Shown here: piece by piece, positions 10,197 through 21,949 of the stretch
How positions within the stretch are numbered: the first letter of the stretch is position 1
Layout: each line of letters starts with the position of its first letter
DNA from: Laccaria trichodermophora
Lineage: Eukaryota; Basidiomycota; Agaricomycetes; Agaricales; Hydnangiaceae
Length of the DNA: 64,000 nucleotides
Direction of reading: 5' to 3'
NCBI GenBank assembly: GCA_018417955.1
Contig: JACTVC010000001.1
Location: 868,001 to 932,000, forward strand
Notes under the pieces: generated by a model
The model's database searches: none
Seen by the model: the letters and a program-made list of their open reading frames with translations, nothing else
Told to the model about the DNA's origin: nothing
Program-made: the position numbers and the translations under genes

Positions 10197-11188
10197 GAGT
10201 GATTATACAAATGACAGGGAAAGAAAAAGGAAAGTGTAGCCGTTGAATAGCAACTGCAAATATAAACAAGTGAAGCTCATTTCCTGCTTGTTCAGCTTCT
10301 GTGGAGTTTATAAAAGAACTAGGACATGATTTGTGCTTGAGAATGGTTCATTAGGATATACAACCAGTAGATGCATGCGCATGAATTTGATTCCGGTAAG
10401 ACTACCCACTTGGCTATCAACCTGGCCGCAATGCTAGCATACTCAATGTACCTCATTAGACCGCCACCAGGTATTTTCTGATTGACATGGTAATGCTTGA
10501 GAATGGTTCATTAGGATATATTCAACTAGTAGATTGGTTTTTGTACTAATACTAGAACCAGTAGATGCATGTGCATGAATTTGATTCCAGTCAGACTACC
10601 CACTTGGCTATCAACTTGGCCGCAATGCTAGCATACTTAATAGACCGCCACCAGGTATTTTCTCATTGACATGGTATACAAGCAGTAGACCCATGTTTAT
10701 GCTACATCTGGGTACTAGAATCAGTAAAGCCATGCATGTGCGCACAATTGATTACCGCATGTACAAGCAATTGATTTCCTGTCAAACCACACATGGCCGC
10801 AACATTAAAATAAGTCACAATAAACAATATTTTCCTGTAGCTTTCCCAACTGTACTCTGGTTTCAAGGTATTTTCAAGGTGTAGTTTAATATATTCTATC
10901 TCATTATTCCTGAAGGCATACAGAACTTGTTCCGATGATGATCGTCAGGGTCACAACCTTTTTGATGTTTCCGTTCTGTGATGGTTTCTCCCAATCATTA
11001 CTGTTCCATGATGCAACAACCTTAACGTTTCCGTGCTGTGATGGTCTCTACCGATCCACGGTTATCTGGCCGATGCTAATCTGGGATCGGCATTCATCAC
11101 AGATATTTTTAGCATTTCCAGGTACTGTTTGTTTAGACCTCTTTGGTCATTTACCTCTTCTCATCAAACCATCATCATACATCCCATT
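10197..11188. other. Repeat-bearing spacer between the KDZ/CxC2 unit and the next gene
   Basis: About 1 kb between divergent genes. It contains a tandem duplication (10334-10676) and, at about 10960-11060, two copies of a short unit (TTTCCGTNCTGTGATGGT...). I see no gene in it; promoters of the two flanking genes should lie here, but no clear element was recognised. Confidence 0.5.
10334..10676. repeat. Tandem duplication, unit of about 160-180 bp
   Basis: Copy A (about 10334-10492) and copy B (about 10494-10676) share TGCTTGAGAATGGTTCATTA at the start, GCATGAATTTGATTCC in the middle and ACCGCCACCAGGTATTTTCT near the end. Copy B carries an extra piece of about 35 bp. No coding content. Confidence 0.75.
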
Positions 11189-11959
11189 ATGAGCACTTGC
11201 TCTGGATCCCCGAAACCATCTGACAGTCAAACCAAGCACCATGGGTCAGGGAGGTGTTGGACAAAGGAAGAAAGCGAGTTGTTGGAGAAACATCAGGATG
11301 AGTACAGAGAGGCTGGTGACTCAGCTCGTGCCAACTTATTGTCTGATGTTTTGCAAAATATGCTGGACATACTCCCCAATGGAAAGATGTTCAACAAGGA
11401 GGAGAGAACAGCTGTTAAGAAGGTAACTAATTTTCATGGTCTAGATATGAATCTCATTCTGAATGATTTTTAGGATATCAAGACTTGGTTTGGCTGGCAC
11501 AGTCGCAAAAGGAAACTTGTTATTCTTTGCTGACTTCGTTTATAGACTTGGGCTTGGCTGTTGATTATACACCCCCACCTGTCGAGCAGACCGAGGTCAC
11601 TTCTAAGCCAGAAGGTTCGCATTCGGTATCTCGTTCTCAGCAGGTCAGCCCACCAGATCCCAAGGAGGTTCATCATAAGTTTCAAGTTGTTTTCTCATTC
11701 CCATGATTCTCAACTTAAAAACTTAGTTGATACGGCGCTCTATCAGAAGAAGATTGACTTTAGGTCCTTGAGCCCCCCACCGGACTTCGACATGCAGACG
11801 ATGCAGCAGGAGATCAGAAGACTTGCTCACGGCCAAGCCGACCTCCTGCAGAAACTCCAAGACCAACAGGCACAAGTCAGTGTCATGGAGTCGTCTACTC
11901 CTAGTATGCGGGAGTATTCTGCATTTGCAGTCCGAAAACACTTCAGTCACCCACCTTGA
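11189..11959 (+). CDS. Uncharacterised protein with homeodomain-like helix
   Basis: The start at 11189 gives MSTCSGSPKPSDSQ..., then CWTKEESELLEKHQDEYRE. An intron of about 53 nt (GTAACT...TTTTAG) joins AVKK to DIKTWFGWHSRKRK. The WF-x(3)-S-R-K-R-K end of this roughly 65-residue helical segment resembles a homeodomain recognition helix (WFxNxR), so DNA binding is plausible but inferred. The reading frame is broken or wrongly spliced around 11520-11550. Later pieces are Pro/Ser-rich, then a coiled-coil-like stretch (EIRRLAHGQADLLQKLQDQ) to a stop near 11957. Similar short genes accompany transposons in Agaricomycetes; this one lies between two KDZ elements. Confidence 0.45.
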
Positions 11960-12086
11960 ACAAGCTATTAGCTAGGAAATCTTGAAAAATTATCCAGGCT
12001 AATAGATCCTCTGGCCGTTTTTTTTTTGGCCTTTGGATAGAAATATATTATTGGATTTGATAGAAAATGTTTGACCTCTAATATTG

Positions 12087-12335
12087 TGACCAGAAATATT
12101 TGGGTAGATAAATTGTGTTCAAAAATATCCTAGTCAAGTGAAAGTGGTCAGAAATGTTTGAAGGGTGTCAGACTGGTAAGAAATGTTTGAGCCAAGTCAA
12201 ACTGGCCAGAAATGTTTGAGGTGTGCCAGAGTGACTAGAAATGTTTCAGTGGTGTGACATCGCTCAGATATGTTTTAAGTATGTCACACTGCTAAAAAAT
12301 CTTTTGGCCTTGTCACATGGCTAGAACATTTCCGA
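12087..12335. repeat. Degenerate tandem repeat, period about 31 bp
   Basis: Recurring AGAAATGTTTGA followed by GTGTCA(G/A)ACTGG, at least six diverged units. It sits between the end of the small + strand gene and the 3' end of the CxC1-type transposase. No coding content. Confidence 0.6.
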
Positions 12336-12542
12336 CCAGTGTCACAGAGTATCTGGGGTCCCAGTTTCAAAAAAAAACTTGGTTTTTTTGGTGGAGCTTT
12401 CTCAACATTTTGTACATTACTTTTTTTTTTGTTTCTTATTGAAGTTACAATCCAAAATCATATATTTCAACACTTTATAATGCATAACTCTTCTGAAAGC
12501 AGGACTTATCACTATTTACATACACTTTCATCCTATCAATAG

Positions 12543-15500
12543 TCAAAACAATGAGTCTGTATAGCTTTTTCGAAACTCATCAGATAAAGCTACCATCTCA
12601 ACAGCCTCCAATAACTCTGTCTCTTCACCCTCTTCTTCATCACCCTCATCATCCTCATCTTCTTCCTCCTCTTCATTGTCATCATCATATATCTCTCTTT
12701 CATTCTCAGCAACCATGGCAGTCATTTCAAACTTATGTGCCTCCATAAGATCTTCCAATGATGGTCCCCATGAATCTGGCATAGGTTTGTGTGGATCAAT
12801 CATACGTGTTTTGTCTTGCCAGTTGTTGCATAAGCGTGCTAAGAATTCTGCACGCAAGACCATCTGATAGACTACTTCTTCACTTATATTCTTCTTTATA
12901 GCCATTGCTACACATTTCCACTCCTCAATGAGCCAATCTTGCATGGCACTTCTCTCATATGCTAGTCTCCTTTCTTCCTCATTACATCTATCCAACTCAA
13001 GCATGGATTTTATTCCCTTTTGAACATTTTCATCACCCAACCATTTGGGGATTTCTCCTCCAGGTGAAATATCAGTCTCATCTAGGCCCACATCTTGCCA
13101 TATGTCATCATCAACATCCAGCTTGAACAATCCATCACTGGCAATAGGATGAGGTGCACAAGCACCACGTGGTGCTTGTTTCTTCTTAATCATAGCCTCC
13201 AACTCTCCACATAACTCATTGTATTTTTTTGCAAGCTGTTGAATACCAGGTTCCTTCCGCTTGATTTGAGACACTGAGTGGTCCTGTAGCTTCTTATCTG
13301 CATTATGTCATTAGTGAGGTATAATACTGATATCAGTATTTATAGCCTACCATTGGTATTTGTTTTGCGGTAAGCTCTTTCTAATCCATCGAGTTCAAAT
13401 TTTCGCTGCTGAAGTCTGGTTCTCAACCTCTTTTTTAAGGCCAAGGCATTTATCTGGATTTTTAAGAATTTGTTTCCCAGTAGCCGATCAAGCTGGAGTC
13501 GGCCATCTGTTCCAAGCATTCCACGTTTACTTTTGTAGGCTTTCTCTAGTTTGTTGCATTTCTCTTTGAGTTCAGCAAGTGTCACTCTAACTTCAGAGAC
13601 ATCCCACCCATCTTCATACCACCCAGATTGAATCATACCCTCAAACTTGTATATCTCTTTACTGCATGAATCTGTATCCTCTTTCAATTGTATAATCTCT
13701 TCAATGAGTTTATCTGCCAGATTCTTGGATTGACGGGGCATTGGCTTAGTCTGTGCAATCAGTTGAGCAGCCCATTCCTCTCTTAGAATATCTTCAGTGA
13801 TATCTAAATCTGCCAGCTCATCTAAAACACTAAGAGCTTCTGACTTGCGTGTATTCATGGAAACCCATTTACGTCTGAGCCAATCTCCAAGATTCAATAG
13901 TGACTTCTTATCCAGATGCTTCACTTGAGTATCCAAGGTATAGAGACGGTTATAGTATCCAGTAACTCTCAGTGATGGGATGAGCAGTTTAATTGAGCTC
14001 CAAAAGCGCTCACAGCCCTCACCATCTGTAAGTCCAAAGCCTATACATTTTCTTGGGTGATAAATGAGCTGGCAAGCCCATTGATGACCATAAGCATGAA
14101 ACACTGATATAGCCCAGATGAGTCTATCATGGAAGTCTTTCAGAAAGCCCCATTTAATACAACTACGATGAAGCTGACAGCCAATATCATAGAGCACACC
14201 CACTCTAGCAGTCGAGGGTAAATGGTTGAATAAACGTTCTAAAAGAACCAGAGCATAGTGTTGCTTCTCTCCTGCAGAAGTCATGTTTACCAGCCATAAG
14301 ACACGATCATGTCAACAGAGAAGAGCCATAAGTCCAGTATCAGAAAAGAACTGAGTGCTAGCTTTAACTCGTTTTTCATCTGCAGCAGTAAAAGAGTCTC
14401 CACACATGTTCAGCACAGAGTTTGGAACTTTGAGTCCAGGCTCACACAAATCAGGATTTTCATCCTTCTGAGGCTGTAAAGGAGTATCTTGTGACTTTTT
14501 ACCTTTTGAACCAGACTCGGGCTCTGGGCGGATTTCATTGACTATATCCTCCATTGCCTTGACATCTTCTGAAGAGACGAATGCTGTATCTGGGTGCTTA
14601 TGAGGGGCAGGTGGCTCTTTACCCTGAGCCTTGCACGACTTTTGCTTGAAACAAGCATCCAAGCATACAATGAAATCAACCCTTACAGAAAAAAGTTGAG
14701 ATCACAATAATAGTGTTGCCAACAAACTCCACATACAAATCATCAGGCTTTGACCAATCTTTTCCACCAAAGCACAAAGGACACTGTCCTCTCGGATAAT
14801 CACTTGGTCTTTCCAAGTTTGGTGCAGCAGTGTGTATATCCTCATCTAAACATTTGCTCCAGTAAATTCCTTTCACTGGACAAAAAACCACATACCGATT
14901 TCAATATTATCTTCTAAAAGAATGTGAAAACAGTTAGATATAAAACTTTTTCTGAGCCAAAAATGAGGGAAAAAAAACCTTGATAAATATTATCTGTGTT
15001 ACACAAAAAAAGAATTAGCATAAGAAGTTTTCACTTAAAAGAAAATAAATACCATCAGCCATTTCAACGTTTTCATCTGCAAAAAAAAGTTTTATTGTCA
15101 GCAGAAAGATTTCTTATATCAAGAGCAAAAACAGAAACCTTGTTCCATTCCAACATTTTTATCTTTTCAAAAAAAGTTAGAATTACACAAATCTTTCTGA
15201 TTAAAGAAAAAAACCTTGGTCCATTTCTTCATCTGTGAAAAAATGTTTGAGTTGCAGCAGAAATATATTTTGACTGAGCCAGAAAAAGAAATACCTTGCT
15301 CAATCTCATAGTCTTCTGTTTGAAAAGTTTTTAGTTCCAAGAAACATTGTCATAAGCAAGAAATACCTGAAACTTTGATTGAACTTCTCATGTCATCCAG
15401 ATAATTGTTGACAAGAAGGTTCTTCTTATCAATCAAAGTAGCATACCACTGCATAGCACTTCCAAAACGACGATGCAAACTATTCTAAAGTAAAAGAACT

Positions 15501-16234
15501 TTTCAGCAAGGAAAAACATTGACAGAAAACAAATAAAACATACCCGAGTTGTTAACTTGTATCTCCTGTTTCCAAGAAAGGTCTCCAAGGTTTCACACCA
15601 AGCCATAGTATTTGGAGCTGCATTTACAAACAGCTCATTTACAAACTCGAGCATATTCAAGTCCACTGCGAGAGATGGATTAACTGGTGCACATGGAAAG
15701 AACCCTAGCTCAAGGAGTTGAAGTGCTGGGGAAGTGCAATTGCAGAGGGAAAGAATCTCAATACCTGCCAAAATTATTAGTGACTTCTCAAAATGTACTA
15801 GAACACATACGCTCAAAGAAAATGCATGCAACATTCAATTGTCTGCCTGACCCACAACCAGCGCATCTTCTTCGAGAACGTACTTGCACCATATCTCGCA
15901 AGGAGTCCGTTTCATGTAGAAGTTTGACATACAGCTCCATTAAACTGGGAAGAACCTCGGTTTCCCATCGCTGAAATTGTTTCTGCTTTTTTCCTGGTAG
16001 CTGGACAGTATCACCTTCATTTTCAAAGGTAAGAGTTGTTGCCAGTGGCTGAAAAGGGTCTGCTTTCTTGGAAACCCCAGGCTTAAAGGGCTGGACAAAA
16101 TGTCCAGCTGGTGTGTACAGATTTCCTTTAACAGCTTTATGAGCCTTCAAAGATTTGGGTGCAGTGTCTACAGGAAAAAGGCCAGCATTTTCTGGTGGCA
16201 AAGACTTAGCTGGTTTTTTCTTGTACATTGACAT
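12543..16234 (-). pseudogene. KDZ transposase with CxC1 cysteine cluster (decayed)
   Basis: Second KDZ-superfamily transposase, of the CxC1 group. ATG at 16234 gives MSMYKKKPAKSLPP; exon 1 holds QFQRWETEVLPSLMELY and the first zinc-cluster cysteines (RRRCAGCGSG). The next exon carries LELGFFPCAPVNPSLAV and NAAPNTMAWCETLETFLG. Six micro-exons follow (14896-15315), then RPSDYPRGQCPLCFGG and DFIVCLDACFKQK. The catalytic part (14284-13340) has LYDIGCQLH (Asp at about 14186-14188), VFHAYGHQWACQL and TDGEGCERFW, with the same H-H-C-DGE-E spacing as the CxC2-type element. The C-terminus ends in an acidic tail and TGA at 12543. An in-frame TGA at 14312-14314 sits where the family has Arg (LLC-stop-HDRVLWLVNM), so one substitution is visible as the inactivating lesion. 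Confidence 0.85.
14896..15315 (-). other. Chain of six in-phase micro-exons in the CxC1 transposase
   Basis: Minus-strand coding pieces at 15295-15315, 15215-15232, 15139-15162, 15053-15076, 14979-14993 and 14896-14913 (21, 18, 24, 24, 15 and 18 nt) each follow an AG and precede a GT. All are multiples of three with phase-1 borders. They encode short acidic words (EDYEIEQ, DEEMDQ, DKNVGMEQ, DENVEMAD, DNIYQ, EDNIEI). The introns between them are about 52-65 nt, pyrimidine-rich and share words such as CTGCTGAC or CTGGCTCAG, as if exon and intron were duplicated together. The exact borders need RNA evidence. Confidence 0.6.
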
Positions 16235-16512
16235 GATGACTTGGCTGAGTGAAGGACACACAAAGAAGGGGGGAAGAAAGCAGAATGTCAATCACAGACA
16301 AGGCACTCTTATCTGACCCCAAAACTTTCCTAAAACAGACGCAAGTTCACATGTATATTAAAAAAAGAAAGGCACCAAAATAAACGCGCAAGATATAAAC
16401 ACCGACAAGACAAAAGAATCCGAGATGACGAAGTTGGCAATTATGAAGTAGCAATGCGATGTGGGGTGGAGGGGGCATGACCAAAGTAATCGAAGAATGT
16501 TTGGCAATACAG

Positions 16513-18213
16513 TCAAATAGCCATTTCCTCCATATGCTCAAAGTCCGCGCGCGTTGTTGCCAACTTCCCAGACCCATCAAATATCGACATTGATGCAAGT
16601 GCACGTGCATCATGACCAGGCCAACCTGTGATGAGCATACATAAAGCTTCTACCGACCTTGCCCAATTCCTCCAATTCTCCGCGACGAGTCCCACATTGG
16701 TCTCTGGCAATCTCCCAACAATATATCCATCATCGTCTTCAGGGAAAGTCCTCCGAACCAACTTATCTCGAACTGCCGCCGATTCCTGCAAGGCCCAATT
16801 TGCCAGTAAAACTTGCTGGTCGACCATACGAAGCTCCAAACGAAAGTTTTGCTCAAATAGGTTCCACAGAATTTCTGCTGAAATCGCTGGTGTCAGATTG
16901 TCGGTATTCCCCTCCATCACTGAAACATCGCGCCAGAAGATCGAATGCGGACATTCACCCAATTTCACCCTGGGTCCGAAAAACATTGTTTGAGTGTTCT
17001 TTAGGGACTCCCCTCACTTGATGGCGTAATTCTGCTTCGATTTTTCCGATTTTCTACTGCCCTTTGCCGGAGTTTTACCCTTCTTACTGTGTTGCGATGT
17101 TGGAAGATCCTCAGCCCGCGAACCATCAACAAGATTCATCTCCTTTGAGAAATGATACAGGAAATCACACCAGTGTTGAGTATGCAGGGCGGGCGATGGA
17201 GAGTAATCGAGAGACGTGAAGGATTGAAGCCACTGGCTGGGCGAAATCAGCCAAGCGAGCATGAAAGCCTTGTGGTTTGCTCCCTTCATAAAAAGCCAGG
17301 GGTCAGGAAACTGGTAACCACGGACACGATCTTTGGAGGACTTGATGCGGGAGGGGTCGGGATTCACGTTTTGCAGCGCCTTCTTCCACACCAGGGATTG
17401 AGGGGGTATGAAGGCCTCCTCGATCTTGCAAAACTTATCACGATTGATGCATGCTGTGACTTAGAGACATTTTGATCAACTAGAAGAAAAGCAAGCAAGT
17501 TTACAAGACATACCCCCTGACATACTCCCTGAGGCCTTGTTTGACGACGAAGCTGGATTTGAATCTAATGCAATCAAATGTGAGCAAAAACTAAGATGAA
17601 TTAAGCGACAAGCAACCACTTACAAGGTGAGACTCAGACTACTTCGCGGTCTGTTCGACTGGGCCCTGCACCCGGCTCCACAGATAACGAGCCACTGTGC
17701 GGCTCTGTCACAACCGGCTTCGGGTCTTCTGGCCCCAGAAACCCTTCGAAATGCACCTGACATGCCTGTATATAAAGAGTGCTTCGAGGGGATGCAGTCG
17801 TGATGTTGGGAAAAGGGCGTTTCGGATAGTCATCGAGACAGAGTTCACGGGGGTCCACTTCAGAAGGACGGCGATCGCGGAGGGTGGCAATGCTTTTTGG
17901 GGTTGGTGGGCGTACATTCAAAATGTTGATTTGTGGAGGGATTTCAGCTGGGGTACGAACCAGCCAAACGGGCGCCCCAATGCGAAACAGAGTCTCTGCC
18001 GTTTCGAGACTGTCAGTGATGGCTCCCATCACAGTCTCATCAACGGGGTAGACCTGGCGGTTAGGTTCAAGCAGGCGAGCCTCCCAGGTTTTGAACCAGT
18101 CAACCATCGCAAGGGTTTCCATGTACAGGCGTTGGAAGCTGGCGACGTGCCAGACTAAATCCCAGTAGTAGAAGGATGTAAGTGAGAGGCGGCCCGAAGC
18201 ATCGCGCATCCGG
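16513..18213 (-). pseudogene. Uncharacterised Agaricomycete gene, cut by a TRIM
   Basis: Three coding blocks on the minus strand belong to a family I recall as a recurrent uncharacterised protein of mushroom genomes. Block 1 (18213-17634) includes MRDASGRLSLTSFYYWDLVW and ETLAMVDW. Block 2 (about 17453-17014) includes YQFPDPWLFMKG and WLISPSQWLQSF. Block 3 (16986-16513) includes GECPHSIFWRD and LFEQNFRLELRMVD. The frame runs from block 2 into block 3 except for a TGA at 17014-17016. The 5' end is interrupted exactly at the TRIM insertion (18214), so codons upstream of MRDASGRL come from the LTR. No domain function is known to me. It lies upstream of, and in the same direction as, the CxC1 transposase. 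Confidence 0.55.
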
Positions 18214-19227
18214 TGGAGTAGTGCATCCTGGTGGATGCATACTCCCTTTCCCTGGTGTTCGGGGTCTTCCCTAGGTGTTCGAGGGTCATTACTTACATAC
18301 ATATGTGTTGCATCATGTTAGTACGATCTCCAGTCCATACCACCATGTCGTCTGTGTCTACGCATTCCCTCTGAGTCACTCGGCACCTCTCCATCTGGTG
18401 ATGAGAGTGGTCTTCGTCTCACCAATGTGGTTTAGGACTCACCATTTCTGAGTGCTCATTCTTTGCTGTGACTTCCAAAGATCAGGACAACATCCAATCT
18501 GTTCAGGATGCATCCATCCTCTTCCACACAACAATCGACTCAGTTCTTCTGAGTATCGTCATCTACACCCTTCCAACAACCTCTCTGTTCATTCTGTCAT
18601 GCCCTTCATCTGCGTTTACTGTGTTACAGTGACTTTTCAAGCCACCCCGTCATTTTGAGAGCGTGGGAATCTTTTTCTTGTAGGTACCATACTGCCGTTC
18701 GAGCTCCCTCCGGCCTCGAGTTCAAGACTTCAACCCGTCCACTGTCCGCTTCCAGTCTCTGAAGGCTCCCTGCGCGGATCCACTTGCGCATCCCCTCACA
18801 ATCTCCCCATCCCCCATACACATCACACATCCACCTGCTTTCTCGACGCACCCATTCTTTTGACAGCCCACGTCAACCATCTACCCATCCCTTTCAGATC
18901 TTTTTTAGTGTCCGTGCACGATGCACATGCGTTTTTGTGACTTTGCGTTTTTCTCCCGATGGTGGAAGGTTTGGTCATGGGTTAGGCTTAGTGTTTTGAG
19001 GTCGTTGTTGAAGCGACGCGGACGTCGCTTTGTTTGGGGGGGGCACATGGAGTAGTGCATCCTGGTGGATGCATACTCCCTTTCCCTGGTGTTCGGGGTC
19101 TTCCCTAGGTGTTCGAGGGTCATTACTTACATACATATGTGTTGCATCATGTTAGTACGATCTCCAGTCCATACCACCATGTCGTCTGTGTCTACGCATT
19201 CCCTCTGAGTCACTCGGCACCTCTCCA
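18214..19227. mobile_element. TRIM (LTR-flanked mini-retroelement)
   Basis: Two direct repeats of 180 bp, 18214-18393 and 19048-19227, read as identical. Each starts TGGAG and ends CTCCA, the TG...CA termini of an LTR. Two bases inside the left repeat comes TGGTGATGAGAG (18396), placed like a primer-binding site for a tRNA 3' end. Just before the right repeat is a run of eight G (19036-19043), placed like a polypurine tract. The flanks carry CCGG on both sides (18210-18213 and 19228-19231), a probable 4-bp target duplication. The interior of about 650 bp has no gag-pol coding, so it would be non-autonomous. It interrupts the gene at 16513-18213. Confidence 0.8.
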
Positions 19228-19410
19228 CCGGTTGGCCACACACCCTTGGCTGTAGTTCTATGCCTTATTTTCTGCAACAATGCACTTTATTCATTTCCAT
19301 AGGGAGTGCAATTGGCCACATGGTCTGGATGTGGGTTAATGCACAGCTGGCTGTAGGGTGGGTGGGAAGAGGTATTGTTGATATTATATTGGTACATATT
19401 TATTATTTGA

Positions 19411-19830
19411 TTCTGAGGAGACATTTATGTCCTACAGCTTCATTTCTCCTAGAAAGAACACCGGAAACTTTACCATATATATATTTAATGATGTTCTGAC
19501 ACTCTGAAATAGTTTCCCTCTGTCAAATATGACTGAAATAAGCTGGATGCGACAAATCCATTTTGGATGACCTTGGGCCTTTTGATGCCATTGGTACACA
19601 ATTGTCAACAATGCATAGTTTTAGTTCTGAGGAGATATATATGTCCTACAGCTTTGTTCCTCCTAGAAACCACCTCTGAAACTTCACCAAATATATGCTT
19701 GATATTGTTCAGACCACTTCAGATAGTTTCCCTCTGTCAGATCTGACCGGAATGGTTGGATGCAACAAACTCTTTTTGGATGACTTTGAGCCTTAGATGG
19801 CATTGGTACACAAGTGTAAACAAATTGAAT
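19411..19830. repeat. Tandem duplication, unit of about 210 bp
   Basis: Two diverged units, about 19411-19615 and 19625-19830. Both start TTCTGAGGAGA, contain TATGTCCTACAGCTT and TAGTTTCCCTCTGTCA, and end in GGCATTGGTACACAA. No gene. Confidence 0.7.
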
Positions 19831-19949
19831 TGAACTTGAATTTTAAAAACAAAATGTAGCTACTCTAGCACACGATGTACGGGGCAAAGAAAATGTTAAA
19901 AAGCATCTAATAATGTACATTAAGCAAAAGCAGATAAAAAATATGACAT

Positions 19950-20780
19950 GGTCATGTTGTGGTGGTCGTCTGTGGTGATTGGCTTCGCGTCGGTGGTGGT
20001 CCATACATGCTGGTGGTCCGTGTCGCCGTCATCCGTCGTAATCGTGGTCATGTCGTGTTAGTCCGTCGTCGTTACCAGCGTCCATTGTTTTCATCTATCA
20101 GGTGTGTTGTCGTCCGTTGCGGTATCATGGTGGTAGGTCGTTGTCCGTGGTCGTGGCTGTGCTCGTCTGGTGTCTGCTTCATGGTCGTCCGTTATCCACT
20201 TTGTGGTCGTCCATCGTGGTTGCATGGTCGCCCCCCGTGGGCGTAGACCGTTGTCGTCAATGAAGGACAACACCATCTGTCATCGCCATTTGTCAGAGCA
20301 AGGAGTGGGGAGGAGAGGGCTGTATGCTTACCAGGATCAGCTACTGCAACACGTAGCGGCCATCCCCCACATCCATCACCACCGCTTTCTGCCATGCGCC
20401 TCCAGCTCGTTCTTGACGCAATCGAGTCCGGTCCCGCAAACTGCATGATGTCCTGATTTGTCACCATGTGGACCTCAATCCGATGACAACGAACAACGAA
20501 CCGGTCGTTGTTCGTCACTTGGTTGCCACGTCGACGTGGCACTTGGGTTGTTTGCATTGGTGGTGGTGATGGGCGCTTGCCGCCTGTGTCGTTCGAGTGG
20601 TGATGATCGCTGCTCATCGACATCCATGGGTGGTGGGCACTAGTGGCCGTTGTGGTGGTAGTGGTGGACAGTCGCCATCAGTGGTGGTGGTGGTGAGTCA
20701 TCGGGTCTTGGTGTCGCCGTCGACGTGCCACGTTTGGATGGACCGTGGGCGTGCCACATCAGGAATTTGGCGGTGGCGAC
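19950..20780. repeat. GTC/GTGGT-rich array
   Basis: About 830 bp of GTCGT/GTGGTGGT-rich sequence that gives overlapping low-complexity frames on both strands. It contains the 16-bp perfect palindrome GCCACGTCGACGTGGC (about 20525-20540). At 20711-20772 lies a GTCGCCGTCGACGTG...GTGCCAC motif also found twice in the 30.7-31.0 kb array. Treated as repeat DNA. Confidence 0.7.
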
Positions 20781-21129
20781 GTTAGATAATTCGGTTAGTT
20801 ACGACTGGATGACTTTGTGCTAATAGGATAAACTCACTAACAAAAGTTCGTGCGTAGCGAACACCCCATCCCTTTCCTTTGGAATCGCAATAATTGTCAA
20901 GAGGCAGCTGTTTGATCAATGATGACTTGCGTGAGAGGATTTGGGAAGGGACATTGAGGATGTTGTGGAGTGGTGGGCACCACTTATATGATAAATACTG
21001 GGCAGTTGCCTGCACAGTCATTTATTTGCAGCCCAGTAAAAATATGAAATGAAATGGCTAGGCAAATGAAATGATATGTGTCTTATTTCATTCTGTCTAC
21101 CTTATGTCATTCAACTTGGGATCCTGTCA

Positions 21130-21640
21130 TTCTTCCCTAGGACTATTTATCATTGCTTCTCTAGGGCGATATTTTTGATATTTCATTCTTCCCCAGGGCT
21201 ATATATCATTGCTTCCCAGAGTGATATTTTTGATATTTCATTCTTCCCCAGAGCTATATATCATTGCTTCTCTAGGGCGATATTTTTGATATTTCATTCT
21301 TCCCCAGGGCTATATATTATTACTTGCCTAGGGCGATATTTTTGGTATTTCATTTTTACCCAGGGCTATATATCATTGCTTGCCTAGGGTGATATTTTTG
21401 ATATTTCATTGTTTTGCAGGGCTATATATCATTGCTTGCCTAGGGTGATATTTTTGGTATTTCATTGTTCTCCAGGGCTATATTTTTGGTATTTCATTTT
21501 TCCCCAGGGCTATATATCATTGCTTGCTTAGGGCGATATTTTTGATATTTCATTGTTTTCCAGGGCTATATATCTTTGCTTGCCTAGGGCGATATTTTTG
21601 GTATTTCATTTTTCCCTAGGGCAATATTTCTGGTATTTCA
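21130..21640. repeat. Tandem array, unit about 55 bp, left arm
   Basis: Repeated GATATTTTTGATATTTCATT plus CTTCCCCAGGGCTATATATC plus ATTGCTTGCCTAGGGC, about ten units. The mirrored array at about 23810-24440 has two more units than this one. Confidence 0.8.
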
Positions 21641-21949
21641 GGGTTGTTAGGAAAGTGGTCACATGACCAATTCCCTAAAATAGCAAAAAAAATTAAAGTT
21701 GTAGCCCTGCACTCTAGCTTCTAGAATCTATTTGAATTATGTTCTGAAGTGCTCCTGTAGTGGAGATATGATGTAAAAGACTTTCAAAAGTGTCGCGTTT
21801 TTTTTTTGTTTTTTGTGTTTTTCTCCGTGAAAACAAAACCAAACAACATGATTTCAGTATATTTAGAAAGCTAAAAGAAAGGGCTACAATTATTGTATCG
21901 TGGGAAAAATGACCAAAAAAGGAAGGTGCATGTAGTGTGTGCTTTTCAT

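Noticed and set aside
12543..16234. Reading the CxC1 transposase as intact by treating the TGA at 14312 as part of an intron
   Set aside because: The frame is continuous and conserved on both sides of the stop, and no GT-AG pair removes it without losing conserved residues.
16347..16613. Minus-strand frame beginning MMHVHLHQCRYLMGL
   Set aside because: It overlaps the conserved block 16513-16986 in another frame and resembles nothing.
18452..18999. Short frames inside the TRIM, tested as possible gag remains
   Set aside because: Under 75 codons each, with no zinc knuckle, protease or RT motif.
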